A DNA stretch of 64,000 bases from Veillonella sp. CHU740 (GTDB lineage: Bacteria > Bacillota > Negativicutes > Veillonellales > Veillonellaceae): positions 1 to 64,000 of the forward strand of contig NZ_RQVD01000011.1 in NCBI RefSeq assembly GCF_003992055.1, read 5' to 3'. The notes below the pieces were generated by a model. That model saw nothing but the letters and a program-made list of their open reading frames with translations, did no database searches and was not told where the DNA came from. Below are positions 17,789 through 27,548 of this stretch, one piece after another; position 1 is the stretch's first letter, and each line of letters opens with the position of its first letter. Both the position numbers and the translations under genes were made by a program.

Positions 17789-18880
17789 TTATTTATCATG
17801 CAGCATGCCAATGGCAATGCGGGCATTCTCTAAGGCAGTTCTTCGTAATTCATGGATATTTTCTAATACAGTTTCTGTGAAAGTTTTTCGATCCAAAGCT
17901 TCCACTGTACGCGCCACAATAGGTTCTACTTCTAATGTATGTAAATCACCTATTGGGTCTTCACCAATCATATGAAGAAAGTTTAAAATTTTAGGGTCAT
18001 AAGAGATCCCTAAACAAGGTGTTTCCATTAACGCACTAAATACTAATGCATGGAGTCGTACACCTATCATGACATCCACACAACTACTCAACGACAATAA
18101 CTCTGTCGTAGTATAGGAATCAGCCAAAACTATTGAAGTAACTGTCATACGTTTGGCAATGGCTTCAGCCTCTATCGTGTCCTCTCTATGTTGCATCGGA
18201 ATGAATACAATTTGGGCATCCTTGGCTATCTGAATTTTATCAAGAGCCTCAGCCAATATAGTTTGATACTCTGTGCAATCTTTCCAAGCACGTACAGATA
18301 CCCCCACAATAGGTCGGTCAAAGTCGACACCATAGGCCGCTAATATTTCACGACCTGACGTGGTATCCACTGGATGCATTCCTAGCACCGCATCAGCCGT
18401 TACAGTAATCGGTACATTATGAAGACCTAGTGAAATCAACTCTTCTTTCGATGCATAGTCACGTACAGTAATCATAGACACTTGATTCAGCACACGTCCA
18501 ACTGTAGCACGAGCCAACGATTTTCGCAGAGGTCCAATACCTTGTGCATAAATCATCACTCGTTTTCCCAATATATTGGCTAAGCTAATAATACTTAAAT
18601 AGTAGTAAAGACTCCGAGTGCTCGTTACATCTTGTAACAAGCTCCCACCACCACTGATGAGCATGTCGCAAGAATACACAGCTTGGTATATCTTCCACAT
18701 ATCGAAGCGGCCAATGGCTTTCACTTTATGAGTATTCATAGTTTCTACTGGGTTTCCAGAGATTACGGTAATCTCAGCTTGTGGTTCTAATTCCAATAAT
18801 GCTTGTAAGATAGCACTTAATAACGCTTCATCTCCGGCATTACCGAATCCATAATAGCCGGAAATGAGTATCTTACACAT
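17789..18880 (-). CDS. csaB: Polysaccharide pyruvyl transferase CsaB
   Basis: About 363 residues of the CsaB family, which adds pyruvyl ketal groups to secondary wall polymers that anchor SLH-domain proteins. The opening LISGYYGFGNAGDEALL and the late HALVFSALMETPCLGISYDPK are typical. Negativicutes hold the outer membrane with SLH-containing porins, so a wall-anchoring role is plausible (inference). The ATG at 18880 follows GAGGTG and overlaps the upstream DUF5693 gene stop by eight bases; an earlier start would run deep into that gene. Confidence 0.9.
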   Translation of the reverse strand: MCKILISGYYGFGNAGDEALLSAILQALLELEPQAEITVISGNPVETMNTHKVKAIGRFDMWKIYQAVYSCDMLISGGGSLLQDVTSTRSLYYYLSIISLANILGKRVMIYAQGIGPLRKSLARATVGRVLNQVSMITVRDYASKEELISLGLHNVPITVTADAVLGMHPVDTTSGREILAAYGVDFDRPIVGVSVRAWKDCTEYQTILAEALDKIQIAKDAQIVFIPMQHREDTIEAEAIAKRMTVTSIVLADSYTTTELLSLSSCVDVMIGVRLHALVFSALMETPCLGISYDPKILNFLHMIGEDPIGDLHTLEVEPIVARTVEALDRKTFTETVLENIHELRRTALENARIAIGMLHDK

Positions 18881-20900
18881 GATGATCACCTCTGGAATGA
18901 TACCATCGAATACCATAACCTAAAAAGCGGAATGCAATAATGGCTAGCACACCTATAGTAATACCCAATAAGATTCCATCATATCCACGTGCAATTGACA
19001 TATAGACAGGAGTTCGTAAATGGCAGAATGTTTCTACCATGGAAGCAATACCAATCACTGCAGCCACAGATAAGACAAAGTGCAAGACCATAGGAATGCG
19101 TTTTCCTACAGCATAGGCTGCCAACATAAATGCTGGATGGCCAATTAAAAACTCTTTTTCACGCGGTCGAGCATACATAGTGTTTTCTAAGAAACGTCGC
19201 AATGCAAGTTCCCAAGATGGCACTGGTACACCCGCTGTATGACCACTACGACCTACAAAGACATAGGCTACCACAGCCAAAGCACCAACAATTAATAAAC
19301 TATAGACTTTAATATCAATTTGAACAAACTCTGTAATAAATGTTTTTACATCACTAACGGAAGAAATCGTTCTACCTTTCCAAATTGGAAAACGCTGTAA
19401 ATAGGCAATAGCCGTTAATATCACAGGTGCCACAAACGTTAGTTTTACACCATGGAATAAAGCAAACTCCATAAAGAACTGTGTACTTCCCAATAATGCA
19501 GCAATGCTTATGCCACCAATGGCAGCAATAGTAGCCGCTACTAGTAGATATACAATAGCTTCTATAGTACTTCTCCAGGGAGATAATCCTTCATGATTAC
19601 GTTTTGACCAACAGTCCAACACTAGCGTCATCGCCAATACAGGTGCTGCAATGGCCGCAACCAATGCCCAAGCTGTAACAATTTTTGTGCCCGTTGTCAT
19701 CAAGTAGATCCCTACTGATAGCAAAGTTCCTACGACGAATACACTGAATAGATAGGATCTGCGCAAGCGTATAAATTGCCCTAATGTTAGCGTACCTAAG
19801 CTAATAACTCCAATCATAGTCAATACGCGCAGTAGTGTATTTGGTGTATATGCTGGATATATCGAAGCTTCTCCAATAGTAAAGCCCCGTTCCTTTAATC
19901 GTTCCGTCACACTCTTGGCGACAAATAAAGTGGTTTCCAAAGCTGTTCGATTATCAACACCTTGTTCATAGAGTGGGAAAAGATTATATCGAATGTTCCG
20001 TTCAATATCGCTAATATAAAACCATTGTATAAGCTCACCTGGAGTTAATTTCTTAACTTCTTCTTTAGATACAGAATATAGTCTTCCCACCTTATAATGG
20101 TTAGCATTTGCCATCTCTAAAAAGCCTGCTTGTGGAAAGTATTGCAACTGATTCATTGCTTCAATTCCCACAAGTGGAATATTACGTTGTTCCAGTTGTT
20201 TTAATGTACGATCTGCATGAAGGGGGTATCCTAAGGCTTCCTTACCTACAAAGACCATTCCCGTCACACCTTGTATCCCATCAATACGTTGGAATACATG
20301 ATCCACATCTTCCACAGTCACACCTTTGTAATTAGTAGGACGTACGATAACATGGAAACCTAAATCAGATACTTCTTGTGCCTGTAATCGTGAAATTCCC
20401 AAATTCATATCTTTTAAAGAATCACTTGGTACAGCTAATCCTATCATAGGTCCTATAGATGTTTCTATGACATTAACTTTATCCGCCCCTAAACGACGCA
20501 CCAAGTCTTCTTGTATTTCTTTAAAGTATGCTTCTTTCCCAGTGATAGCTCCTATATAGGTCATCCCTGGCTGTCCACCTGCAATCTGCATTTGCTCTAA
20601 ATCATTCACATCATAGATACGAATATGACCTGCATCTTTTTCTTTCTGCAGCGTTCTATCATAAATAGCCAATGCGGTGATTCCAGACTCTTTAGCCGCT
20701 TTCACAGCATCCGTGAAAGACCGTTTTTCATACGAATTAGATCGAATCAACCCATCATAATCAATGATGTTCTCAACTCGTTCTTGTTCTACCTCTATTA
20801 GGTGCCGTTCACGCACTAATATAAGTCCACTCACTATACCAATCGCTAGGAAGGCAAGGAGAATCCATGTATATACGGATAGTTTTTTATGTGGTTTCAT
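18873..20900 (-). CDS. DUF5693 family polytopic membrane protein
   Basis: A 675-residue protein with an N-terminal membrane anchor (about 11-28), a large external domain (about 30-340) and then a block of many membrane spans to the C-terminus. The layout and its position directly upstream of csaB match DUF5693 proteins. No catalytic motif stands out. Because it is co-translated with csaB, a part in export or assembly of the pyruvylated wall polymer is plausible but unproven. Confidence 0.8.
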   Translation of the reverse strand: MKPHKKLSVYTWILLAFLAIGIVSGLILVRERHLIEVEQERVENIIDYDGLIRSNSYEKRSFTDAVKAAKESGITALAIYDRTLQKEKDAGHIRIYDVNDLEQMQIAGGQPGMTYIGAITGKEAYFKEIQEDLVRRLGADKVNVIETSIGPMIGLAVPSDSLKDMNLGISRLQAQEVSDLGFHVIVRPTNYKGVTVEDVDHVFQRIDGIQGVTGMVFVGKEALGYPLHADRTLKQLEQRNIPLVGIEAMNQLQYFPQAGFLEMANANHYKVGRLYSVSKEEVKKLTPGELIQWFYISDIERNIRYNLFPLYEQGVDNRTALETTLFVAKSVTERLKERGFTIGEASIYPAYTPNTLLRVLTMIGVISLGTLTLGQFIRLRRSYLFSVFVVGTLLSVGIYLMTTGTKIVTAWALVAAIAAPVLAMTLVLDCWSKRNHEGLSPWRSTIEAIVYLLVAATIAAIGGISIAALLGSTQFFMEFALFHGVKLTFVAPVILTAIAYLQRFPIWKGRTISSVSDVKTFITEFVQIDIKVYSLLIVGALAVVAYVFVGRSGHTAGVPVPSWELALRRFLENTMYARPREKEFLIGHPAFMLAAYAVGKRIPMVLHFVLSVAAVIGIASMVETFCHLRTPVYMSIARGYDGILLGITIGVLAIIAFRFLGYGIRWYHSRGDHHV

Positions 20901-20908
20901 TATTCCTC

Positions 20909-21634
20909 CTATGGTTCGACAGGATGTACATACACATGAATTTCTTCACGTCCCGTTTCTACCCGATCCAAAACGACTGGAATTGGAAAGTCATTAAAAT
21001 TATACACCGGAATTGATTTTACAGCTCCATTAGATAACCCATGTAAACTAGAGCCTCCGATTGAAAGCTTTTCTGTAGCAAATTGTAAGGTATTCCCTTC
21101 AATCTCCAGTTGACCTTGTAAGATTAATTTACCGCTTAAAAAACCACCTACATTGATGTGACCTTCCATAATCACACCTCGATTTGTAACTTCTACTGTT
21201 TCAATTGTTAATGCGTTAGCATTTTTATCAGACAAGCGTTGTTCAATAAACTGCTTCAAATCATCCTGATGAATCACAGCTTCTATATGACCTTTTCCTA
21301 GATTTGTAAACTGTAACCTTTGGTTCATATACAAGTCGGTAGGTGATACTTTCATTTGGCGTAAATCAAAATGCAATCGCTGTACACGTAGTTGACCTAA
21401 AGTAACACCATCTAAATCACCTCTAAACGTGTCAATATCACCAAGGGCAAGTTTAATTCCTGGAGATGATTCCACTCGCAATGATTGTCCTTCCGGATGT
21501 AATGTATCTTGCAAATGTGATTCTAACTGTTCACTAGCCAATCTTGGTAACAACAATGAAGATCCGCCTATCACGATACCAACAATGGCCAAACATACAA
21601 CAATTGTTTTAAAAAAGAAATTTCTCACTGTCAC
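20909..21634 (-). CDS. DUF2993/LmeA-like lipid-binding protein
   Basis: A 241-residue exported or membrane-anchored protein: an N-terminal hydrophobic segment (about 9-30) followed by a beta-rich domain with the DUF2993 pattern (for example GDIDTFRGDLDGVTLG and the repeated hydrophobic strands near 100-180). Relatives in actinobacteria bind phospholipids. Here it lies eight bases upstream of the DUF5693 gene and directly after prfB, suggesting an envelope role. Confidence 0.75.
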   Translation of the reverse strand: MTVRNFFFKTIVVCLAIVGIVIGGSSLLLPRLASEQLESHLQDTLHPEGQSLRVESSPGIKLALGDIDTFRGDLDGVTLGQLRVQRLHFDLRQMKVSPTDLYMNQRLQFTNLGKGHIEAVIHQDDLKQFIEQRLSDKNANALTIETVEVTNRGVIMEGHINVGGFLSGKLILQGQLEIEGNTLQFATEKLSIGGSSLHGLSNGAVKSIPVYNFNDFPIPVVLDRVETGREEIHVYVHPVEP

Positions 21635-21638
21635 TCCA

Positions 21639-22746
21639 TTATATTGATAAATTCGCTTCTTTCTTTAAAAAGCCTTCCATAAATTGATCTAAATTACCAT
21701 CCATGACAGCTTGTACATTACCTGTTTCCACGCTTGTACGATGGTCTTTTACCATATTATATGGGTGGAACACATAGGAACGAATTTGACTGCCCCACTC
21801 AATCGCTTGGTATGTACCACCTAGTTGTTCTTTTAATTCTGCTTGTTTTTCAAGTTCTAATTCAAACAACTTAGCTCTCAATAATTTTAAACATTGCTCA
21901 CGATTCTGAATTTGAGACCGCTCACTTTGACATTGCACAACGATACCTGTAGGAATATGAGTCATACGAACAGCAGAGTCTGTTTTATTAATGTGCTGTC
22001 CACCTGCACCACTGGCACGGTACGTATCTACCTGTACGTCCTTCATGTCCAAATTAATCTCCACAGTTTCATCAATTTCAGGCATCACATCTACAGCACA
22101 GAATGATGTATGTCGGCGCGCTGCTGAATCAAATGGAGAGATACGAACCAATCGATGTACCCCTTTTTCTGATTTCATGTAGCCAAAAGCATTTTCACCC
22201 TTGATCAGGAATGTAGCACTTTTAATGCCTGCTTCATCGCCTACTTGTTCATCCATAAGGGAAATACTATATCCTTGTTTCTCTGCCCACCGCAAGTACA
22301 TGCGAATCAGCATAGAGCACCAGTCTTGTGCTTCTGTACCACCTGCACCAGCATGAAATGTTAAAATGGCATTATTTTTATCATATTCACCACTTAGTAA
22401 CAACAATACTTCACGACGCTCTACTTCTTCGGTCAATTGCTTTACGATGGTTTCCAGTTCACTCTCCATAGAAGCATCTTCCTCTTCTATAGCCATCTCT
22501 AACATCAATTTCGCATCTTCAATGTCTGTGACTAGCTTTTGATAGCCTTCTACGGCATCTTTCAACTGTGTTGCTTCTTGCGAAATATCACGAGCAGAAT
22601 CCGGATCATTCCAAAATTCTGGATCACTCATTTTTATATCTAGTGTGAGGATACGCTCTTCTTTTTGAGCGATGTTAAAGTGAATCCCTCATTCCAAAAA
22701 TACGCTCCTCTAAATTGTCAATAGGACCTTTTAAGTCTTCTAACAA
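21639..22746 (-). CDS. prfB: Peptide chain release factor 2, programmed +1 frameshift
   Basis: RF2, which ends translation at UGA and UAA. The zero frame starts at a TTG (22746, AGAGGTG upstream), encodes 23 residues ending RDSL and stops at TAA (22677-22675). A +1 slip on CTT gives AAC next and continues through QKEERIL into the main body, for about 368 residues in all, the normal RF2 length. The anticodon-like SPF and the catalytic GAGGQH motif are both present. A GAGGG purine stretch precedes the slip site. The in-frame stop is UAA, whereas the well-known sites use UGA. Confidence 0.92.
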
Positions 22747-22772
22747 TTCTTTCACCTCTTTCTATAGTACAA

Positions 22773-22817
22773 TAAAAATGGCCACACAGGAGATGGTATC
22801 ACCTCGCTGTGGGCCAT
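22773..22817 (-). terminator. Terminator between secA and prfB
   Basis: On the minus strand a long stem (ATGGCC-CACAG ... TGTG-TGGCCAT, with inner GAGGTGATACCATCTC pairing) is followed by TTTTATT. It starts seven bases after the secA stop. prfB probably has its own promoter or depends on read-through. Confidence 0.85.
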
Positions 22818-22823
22818 GAAAGT

Positions 22824-25262
22824 CTAGTCTACGTTTTGTGGTTCCAACACGTCTTCATGGTGGGTCTTAGCATCAGCTAGATGATCAACCGGTTCTTCTT
22901 CTGCTATTGTTTCCACATTGATTTGGATTCGGTATAAATACATAATTGTATCATCCGTAATAGCTTCTTTCATACGTTCAAACATGTCAAAGGCTTCAAA
23001 TTTGTACTCTACTAATGGATTTTTTTGTCCATAAGCACGCAAACCAATGCCTTCTTTTAACATATCCATAGAATCTAAATGTTCCATCCATTTGCTATCC
23101 ACGACTTTTAGCATAATTGCTTTTTCTAATTCTCGCATATTTGCTTCACCAATCATGGCTTCTCGTTGTTCATACTCGCGATGAGCAATATCAATCAAAT
23201 GTTCTTGTAATTCAGCTCGACCAAACTCTTCCATTTGTTCTACTGTTAACATACCAGGCTCTAAGAAGTAAATCTCTAAATGTCTTAATAAGCCTTCATA
23301 ATTCCATTCTTCTGGATATAATTTTTCATCTGCATATTGGTTCATGGAACTGATAATAAGGTTATCTACCATATGCAAAATTGTTTCTCGCAAGGATTGA
23401 TTATTCAAAATCAAGCGACGTTGTTCGTATAATACTTCCCGTTGTTGATTCATAACATCATCATATTCCAAGATATACTTACGAATATTAAAGTTATGAT
23501 TTTCTACTTTTTTCTGTGCTCGTTCAATAGATTTCGTAATTAAGGAATGTTCAATTGGTTCATCTTCTTCCATTCCTAATTTATCCATCATACCAGCAAT
23601 ATTATCGGCTCCGAAAATACGCATTAAATCATCTTCCAAGGACAAGAAGAATTGAGAAGATCCGTTATCTCCTTGACGACCGGAACGGCCTCGAAGCTGA
23701 TTATCGATACGACGACTTTCATGTCGTTCTGTACCTAAAATATGCAAGCCACCTAGTTCAGCCACTCCTTCTCCTAAGGAAATATCTGTACCACGGCCCG
23801 CCATATTGGTAGCAATAGTTACCATGCCATATTGACCAGCATTGGCAACAATCTCGGCTTCTTGTTCATGATGTTTTGCATTCAATACGTTATGTGGTAT
23901 ACCCGCTTTTGTCAGCATATCACTAAGCATTTCAGATTGTGTAATCGATGTAGTTCCCACCAAGATAGGCTGTCCTGTTTTATGTCGTTCTACTACATCG
24001 CGTACAACAGCTCGATATTTTGCTGCTTTAGTTTTGAAAATAAGATCTGGCATATCAATACGAGCCAATACTTTATTTGGTGGAATTTCATATACTTCCA
24101 ATCCATAAATATTATTGAACTCTTGTTCTTCCGTCTTCGCTGTACCAGTCATGCCAGATAATTTTTCATACATACGGAAATAGTTTTGGAACGTAATGGA
24201 TGCCAATGTTTGGCTTTCACGTTCTACTTTTAAACCTTCTTTTGCTTCAATAGCTTGATGCAATCCGTCAGAATAACGACGACCAAACATAAGACGTCCA
24301 GTGAACTCATCGACGATAACAACTTCGCCATCTTTCACCACATAATCTTTATCTCGCTCCATCATAGCATAGGCACGAAGAGAAGCGCTCAGCAAATGAT
24401 TTAATTCCAAGTTAGAAGAGTCATATAAGTTTTCTATGTGTAACATTTTTTCGACTTTAGTGATCCCCTCTTCTGTAGGAGCAATTGTTTTTTGTTTTTC
24501 ATCGATTGTATAGTCTTCATCTTTTACAAGGTGCGGTACAATCTTAGCTAACTCATAGTAACGTTCTGTAGAGCGTTCACCTGGACCAGAAATAATCAAC
24601 GGTGTACGAGCTTCATCGATCAAAATAGAGTCCACTTCATCCACAATTGCATAATTTAGAGGTCGTTGTACCATTTGGTCAGCATGCACTACCATGTTGT
24701 CACGTAAATAGTCAAAACCAAATTCATTATTTGTACCATATGTAATATCAGAAGCATAAGCTTGTTTACGTTGGTCATAATCTAAACCAGCCACAATAAG
24801 ACCCGTTGATAAGCCCAAGAAATTATACAGCCGACCCATCCATTCGCTATCACGACGCGCTAAATAATCATTGACAGTAACAACATGAGCACCTTTTCCT
24901 GATAATGCATTTAAGTACACTGGTAATGTAGCTACTAATGTTTTACCTTCACCTGTACGCATTTCAGCAATATTACCGCGATGTAACACTACGCCACCAA
25001 TCATTTGTACATCAAAATGACGCATCCCCAAAACACGTTTAGAAGCTTCACGAACAACTGCAAAAGCTTCTGGCAAAATATCATCTAATGTTTCACCTTC
25101 TGCTAATCTTGTTTTGAACTCTTCTGTTTTTGCTTTCAATGATGTATCACTTAAGGCTAACATGGACGGTTCTAATTCGTTAATTTCATCTACGATCAAT
25201 CGAATTCGTTTAATTTCTTTAGCATTTTTATTTCCTAGTAGTTTTTGTATAAAACCAAACAA
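22824..25262 (-). CDS. secA: Preprotein translocase ATPase SecA
   Basis: An 812-residue motor of the Sec export pathway. The nucleotide site shows MRTGEGKTL (Walker A) and [15 protein letters not shown]; the second motor domain has GRGTDI and RGRSGRQGD. The C-terminus ends in an acidic tail without the usual cysteine-rich zinc motif that binds SecB. The start is a TTG at 25262 with AAGGAG nine bases upstream. Gene order hpf-secA-prfB is the same as in Bacillus. Confidence 0.97.
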   Translation of the reverse strand: MFGFIQKLLGNKNAKEIKRIRLIVDEINELEPSMLALSDTSLKAKTEEFKTRLAEGETLDDILPEAFAVVREASKRVLGMRHFDVQMIGGVVLHRGNIAEMRTGEGKTLVATLPVYLNALSGKGAHVVTVNDYLARRDSEWMGRLYNFLGLSTGLIVAGLDYDQRKQAYASDITYGTNNEFGFDYLRDNMVVHADQMVQRPLNYAIVDEVDSILIDEARTPLIISGPGERSTERYYELAKIVPHLVKDEDYTIDEKQKTIAPTEEGITKVEKMLHIENLYDSSNLELNHLLSASLRAYAMMERDKDYVVKDGEVVIVDEFTGRLMFGRRYSDGLHQAIEAKEGLKVERESQTLASITFQNYFRMYEKLSGMTGTAKTEEQEFNNIYGLEVYEIPPNKVLARIDMPDLIFKTKAAKYRAVVRDVVERHKTGQPILVGTTSITQSEMLSDMLTKAGIPHNVLNAKHHEQEAEIVANAGQYGMVTIATNMAGRGTDISLGEGVAELGGLHILGTERHESRRIDNQLRGRSGRQGDNGSSQFFLSLEDDLMRIFGADNIAGMMDKLGMEEDEPIEHSLITKSIERAQKKVENHNFNIRKYILEYDDVMNQQREVLYEQRRLILNNQSLRETILHMVDNLIISSMNQYADEKLYPEEWNYEGLLRHLEIYFLEPGMLTVEQMEEFGRAELQEHLIDIAHREYEQREAMIGEANMRELEKAIMLKVVDSKWMEHLDSMDMLKEGIGLRAYGQKNPLVEYKFEAFDMFERMKEAITDDTIMYLYRIQINVETIAEEEPVDHLADAKTHHEDVLEPQNVD

Positions 25263-25320
25263 CTATATCAACTCCTTATATTAGTGGAACGAATTTCTTT
25301 TCAATACTATGTATCTAGAT

Positions 25321-25345
25321 TATTATAGCCTACTAGGCTGTAATA
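25321..25345. repeat. 25-bp near-perfect palindrome upstream of secA
   Basis: TATTA-AGCCTA / TAGGCT-TAATA arms are symmetrical about 25333, with one mismatched pair. It lies between the hpf terminator and the secA start, about 60 bases from the start codon. It may be a regulator-binding site for secA or a small RNA hairpin. No T-run follows it. Confidence 0.55.
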
Positions 25346-25348
25346 GTC

Positions 25349-25385
25349 AAAAAAAGAACTGATATTATCTATTAATATCAGCCCT
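25349..25385 (-). terminator. Terminator of hpf
   Basis: Minus-strand arms CTGATATTA (25381-25373) and TAATATCAG (25367-25359) are followed by TTCTTTTTTT. It lies about 45 bases after the hpf stop. Confidence 0.88.
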
Positions 25386-25428
25386 TTTTATATATTTCGG
25401 GTAAAAAATCACAAATGTATGGAATCAC

Positions 25429-25971
25429 TTAACCAACTTCAGGTTCTAACAATCCATATTTACCATCATGACGTCGATATACTACATTCATTGTTTCAGT
25501 ATCATCATTGAAGAACATAAAGAAATCATGTTCCAATAAATTCATTTGTAAAATAGCTTCTTCCACACTCATAGGTCGTACTGTAAAGTGTTTGCGTTTT
25601 ACCACTTCTAATTCTTTTTCTTCTTGTACTGGTTCTACAGGTGCTACATCTATATGGAATCCAGTTTCCTTGCGGAAACGTTTTGCTAATCGCGTTTTGT
25701 GTTTATGTATTTGACGAATAATTTTATCTACTACTAGGTCGATGGCTGCATACATATCAAGATTGCTTTCAACGCCTCGCAACACTACACTTTCTACAAA
25801 ACAAGTTACTTCTACTTTGCGCTCTTCTTTTTCTAAGGACAATAGCACTTGAACTGTTACTGGTGTTTCGAAATAACGAGATAACTTTTCCAACCGTTTT
25901 TCAATATATTCACGTAACGCTACTGTTACTTCAAGATTTTTTCCTCGTACCGATAATTTCATAGTACTCAC
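25429..25971 (-). CDS. hpf: Ribosome hibernation promoting factor, long form
   Basis: A 180-residue protein with an N-terminal RaiA-type domain (about 1-100; KNLEVTVALREYIEKRLEKLSRYF) and a C-terminal dimerisation domain (about 120-178; PMSVEEAILQMNLLEHDFFMFFNDDTETMNVVYRRHDGKYGLLEP). This long form joins two 70S ribosomes into inactive 100S particles in stationary phase. AAGGGTG precedes the ATG. A sequence fitting a sigma-H promoter lies 40 bases upstream, which agrees with the stationary-phase role. Confidence 0.97.
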   Translation of the reverse strand: MSTMKLSVRGKNLEVTVALREYIEKRLEKLSRYFETPVTVQVLLSLEKEERKVEVTCFVESVVLRGVESNLDMYAAIDLVVDKIIRQIHKHKTRLAKRFRKETGFHIDVAPVEPVQEEKELEVVKRKHFTVRPMSVEEAILQMNLLEHDFFMFFNDDTETMNVVYRRHDGKYGLLEPEVG

Positions 25972-26007
25972 CCTTTCTTATATTTCATATATTATGGTTG
26001 TATTTAT

Positions 26008-26037
26008 AGTATTCGCCATAAGATGAAAAACTCCTTT
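26008..26037 (-). promoter_or_regulatory. Putative sigma-H promoter of hpf
   Basis: On the minus strand AAAGGAGTT (26037-26029), an 11-base spacer and GGCGAATAC (26017-26009) fit the Bacillus sigma-H consensus (RnAGGAwWW, 11-12 bases, RnnGAATww) at nearly every fixed position. It would give a leader of about 30 bases before hpf. In Bacillus subtilis hpf is also under sigma-H and sigma-B. The assignment is inference from sequence match. Confidence 0.5.
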
Positions 26038-26072
26038 AATTAGATCATATATTTTTTGTTAACACTAGTAAC

Positions 26073-26099
26073 AAAAAAAGACTTAGGAATATCCTAAGC
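26073..26099 (-). terminator. Terminator of the cold-shock gene
   Basis: Minus-strand arms CTTAGGAT and ATTCCTAAG form a compact stem followed by TCTTTTTTTGTT. It lies just after the cold-shock gene stop and separates it from hpf. Confidence 0.88.
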
Positions 26100-26111
26100 C
26101 TTTTCTTGATA

Positions 26112-26309
26112 TTATGCTTTATATACGTTAGCCGCTTGAAGACCACGGTTACCATCTACAATTTCAAATTCTACTTGTTGTCCTTCAGATAAGGACTTAA
26201 AGCCATCTTCTTGGATTGCAGAAAAATGTACGAATACATCGCTACCATCTTCTCTTTCAATAAAGCCATAACCTTTTTCTGCACTGAACCATTTTACTTT
26301 CCCAAGCAT
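26112..26309 (-). CDS. Cold shock protein, CspA family
   Basis: A 65-residue single OB-fold RNA chaperone. The RNA-binding motifs RNP1 (KGYGFIE) and RNP2 (DVFVHFSAI) are intact, as is the opening [15 protein letters not shown] precedes the ATG. It has its own promoter, leader hairpin and terminator, so it is a single-gene unit. Confidence 0.97.
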   Translation of the reverse strand: MLGKVKWFSAEKGYGFIEREDGSDVFVHFSAIQEDGFKSLSEGQQVEFEIVDGNRGLQAANVYKA

Positions 26310-26340
26310 GATAATTCCTCCTACCTTTAATACTGCAAGT

Positions 26341-26359
26341 GATTTAGATTATCTAAATC
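26341..26359 (-). promoter_or_regulatory. Hairpin in the cold-shock gene leader
   Basis: GATTTAGA and TCTAAATC arms flank three bases, placed between the promoter and the ribosome site. It could act in temperature-dependent folding of the leader, as leaders of other csp genes do, but the leader (about 50 bases) is much shorter than that of E. coli cspA. Confidence 0.5.
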
Positions 26360-26367
26360 TTGCTTTC

Positions 26368-26396
26368 ATGTTATCACTATAAATGTATGGTGTCAA
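26368..26396 (-). promoter_or_regulatory. Sigma-70 promoter of the cold-shock gene
   Basis: Minus-strand TTGACA (26396-26391), a 17-base spacer and TAACAT (26373-26368). The -35 box is a perfect match. Confidence 0.85.
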
Positions 26397-26750
26397 TCAA
26401 AATTTAAGTTTATTTTCAAGTATTTGCTATATCGATATAATTCATTAGCATTATTATTCAATTATGCTAATTTTACTTATAATATAGGTATTTTTTAGAC
26501 GTTCAAAAGTTTTTTTATTTAATATATTTTTCAATTTATATTCACTTTAAACTTTATTTTTATGAATTTTAAAATTTATCAATTATCAAGTATACATCTT
26601 TATAATATTTTTCATATCGTTGTTATTTCTCCATTCGAATACCCATTGATTACAGAATACATAACAAGTTATTTTCAAGCAGACCTTCTTTTAATTATTA
26701 TAAATGAACATTTTATACATTCTGTATATTTTACACAAACCCATCTACAT
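26397..26750. other. AT-rich intergenic stretch without a gene
   Basis: About 350 bases of very AT-rich DNA between the cold-shock promoter and the transporter terminator. An 8-base inverted repeat (ATTAGCAT 26444-26451, ATGCTAAT 26464-26471) is the only structure I see. A plus-strand frame at 26562-26792 has AT-driven composition and no ribosome site. Confidence 0.6.
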
Positions 26751-26802
26751 AATAAAAAACTCTCAAGCAGTTATACCTTGTATAAAAACTAGCTTGAGAG
26801 TT
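26751..26802 (-). terminator. Terminator of the amino-acid transporter operon
   Basis: Minus-strand arms AACTCTCAAGC and GCTTGAGAGTT, with partial inner pairing, are followed by TTTTTATT. It lies about 20 bases after the ATPase gene stop. Confidence 0.88.
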
Positions 26803-26825
26803 ATCTATCTCTATATAAATTTATT

Positions 26826-27548
26826 TTATCTAATCACTTTAGACAAGAAAGATTGTGTCCGCTCATGTTTTGGTGTATCAAACACTTCTTCTGCAGTGCC
26901 TTCTTCTAGAATCTCGCCACCATCGACAAATAAAACTCGCGTTGCTACTTCTTTGGCAAAGCTCATTTCATGAGTGACAACTACCATTGTCATACCTTCT
27001 TTTGCAAGATCTTTCATAACATCTAATACTTCACTAACCATTTCTGGATCTAACGCAGAGGTTGGCTCATCAAAAAGCATCACCTTAGGTTTCATCGCTA
27101 ACGCACGAGCAATAGCTACGCGTTGTTGCTGACCGCCAGACAATTGTTCTGGGTAGGCCTCGGCTTTGTCTGAAAGTCCTACTTTTCCCAACAAATCATG
27201 GGCAATTGCTTCTGCATCTGCCTTGGAAAGTCCTCTAATTTTTTGTGGTGCCAATGTAATATTATCTAACACTGTCATATGAGGGAATAAATTAAATCGC
27301 TGGAATACCATACCTACTTCCGCGCGTACATTGTTGATGTTTTCTTTTACATTCAAATTCATTCCATCTACAATGACATCCCCAGATGTAGGCTCTTCTA
27401 AATAGTTCATACAACGAAGCACGGTACTTTTCCCTGATCCAGAGGGACCAATGATAACCACTACTTCACCTTTATCGATTTCAGTATTAACACCTTTCAG
27501 TACATGTAATTCACCGAAATATTTATGTACATCAATTAATTTAATCAT
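26826..27548 (-). CDS. Polar amino-acid ABC transporter ATPase (GlnQ-like)
   Basis: A 240-residue ABC ATPase: Walker [10 protein letters not shown], signature LSGGQQQR, Walker [13 protein letters not shown] and the H-loop TH. It belongs to the polar amino-acid (GlnQ/HisP) group, which the neighbours support. Its ATG overlaps the permease stop (ATGA). Confidence 0.95.
   Translation of the reverse strand: MIKLIDVHKYFGELHVLKGVNTEIDKGEVVVIIGPSGSGKSTVLRCMNYLEEPTSGDVIVDGMNLNVKENINNVRAEVGMVFQRFNLFPHMTVLDNITLAPQKIRGLSKADAEAIAHDLLGKVGLSDKAEAYPEQLSGGQQQRVAIARALAMKPKVMLFDEPTSALDPEMVSEVLDVMKDLAKEGMTMVVVTHEMSFAKEVATRVLFVDGGEILEEGTAEEVFDTPKHERTQSFLSKVIR

Noticed and set aside
25986-26024. A 13-codon leader peptide upstream of hpf
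   Set aside because: The apparent Shine-Dalgarno and start codon coincide with the likely sigma-H promoter boxes, so the peptide would not be on the transcript.
26562-26792. A 76-codon plus-strand frame in the AT-rich gap
   Set aside because: Composition follows the AT-rich DNA, there is no ribosome site, and it runs into the transporter terminator.
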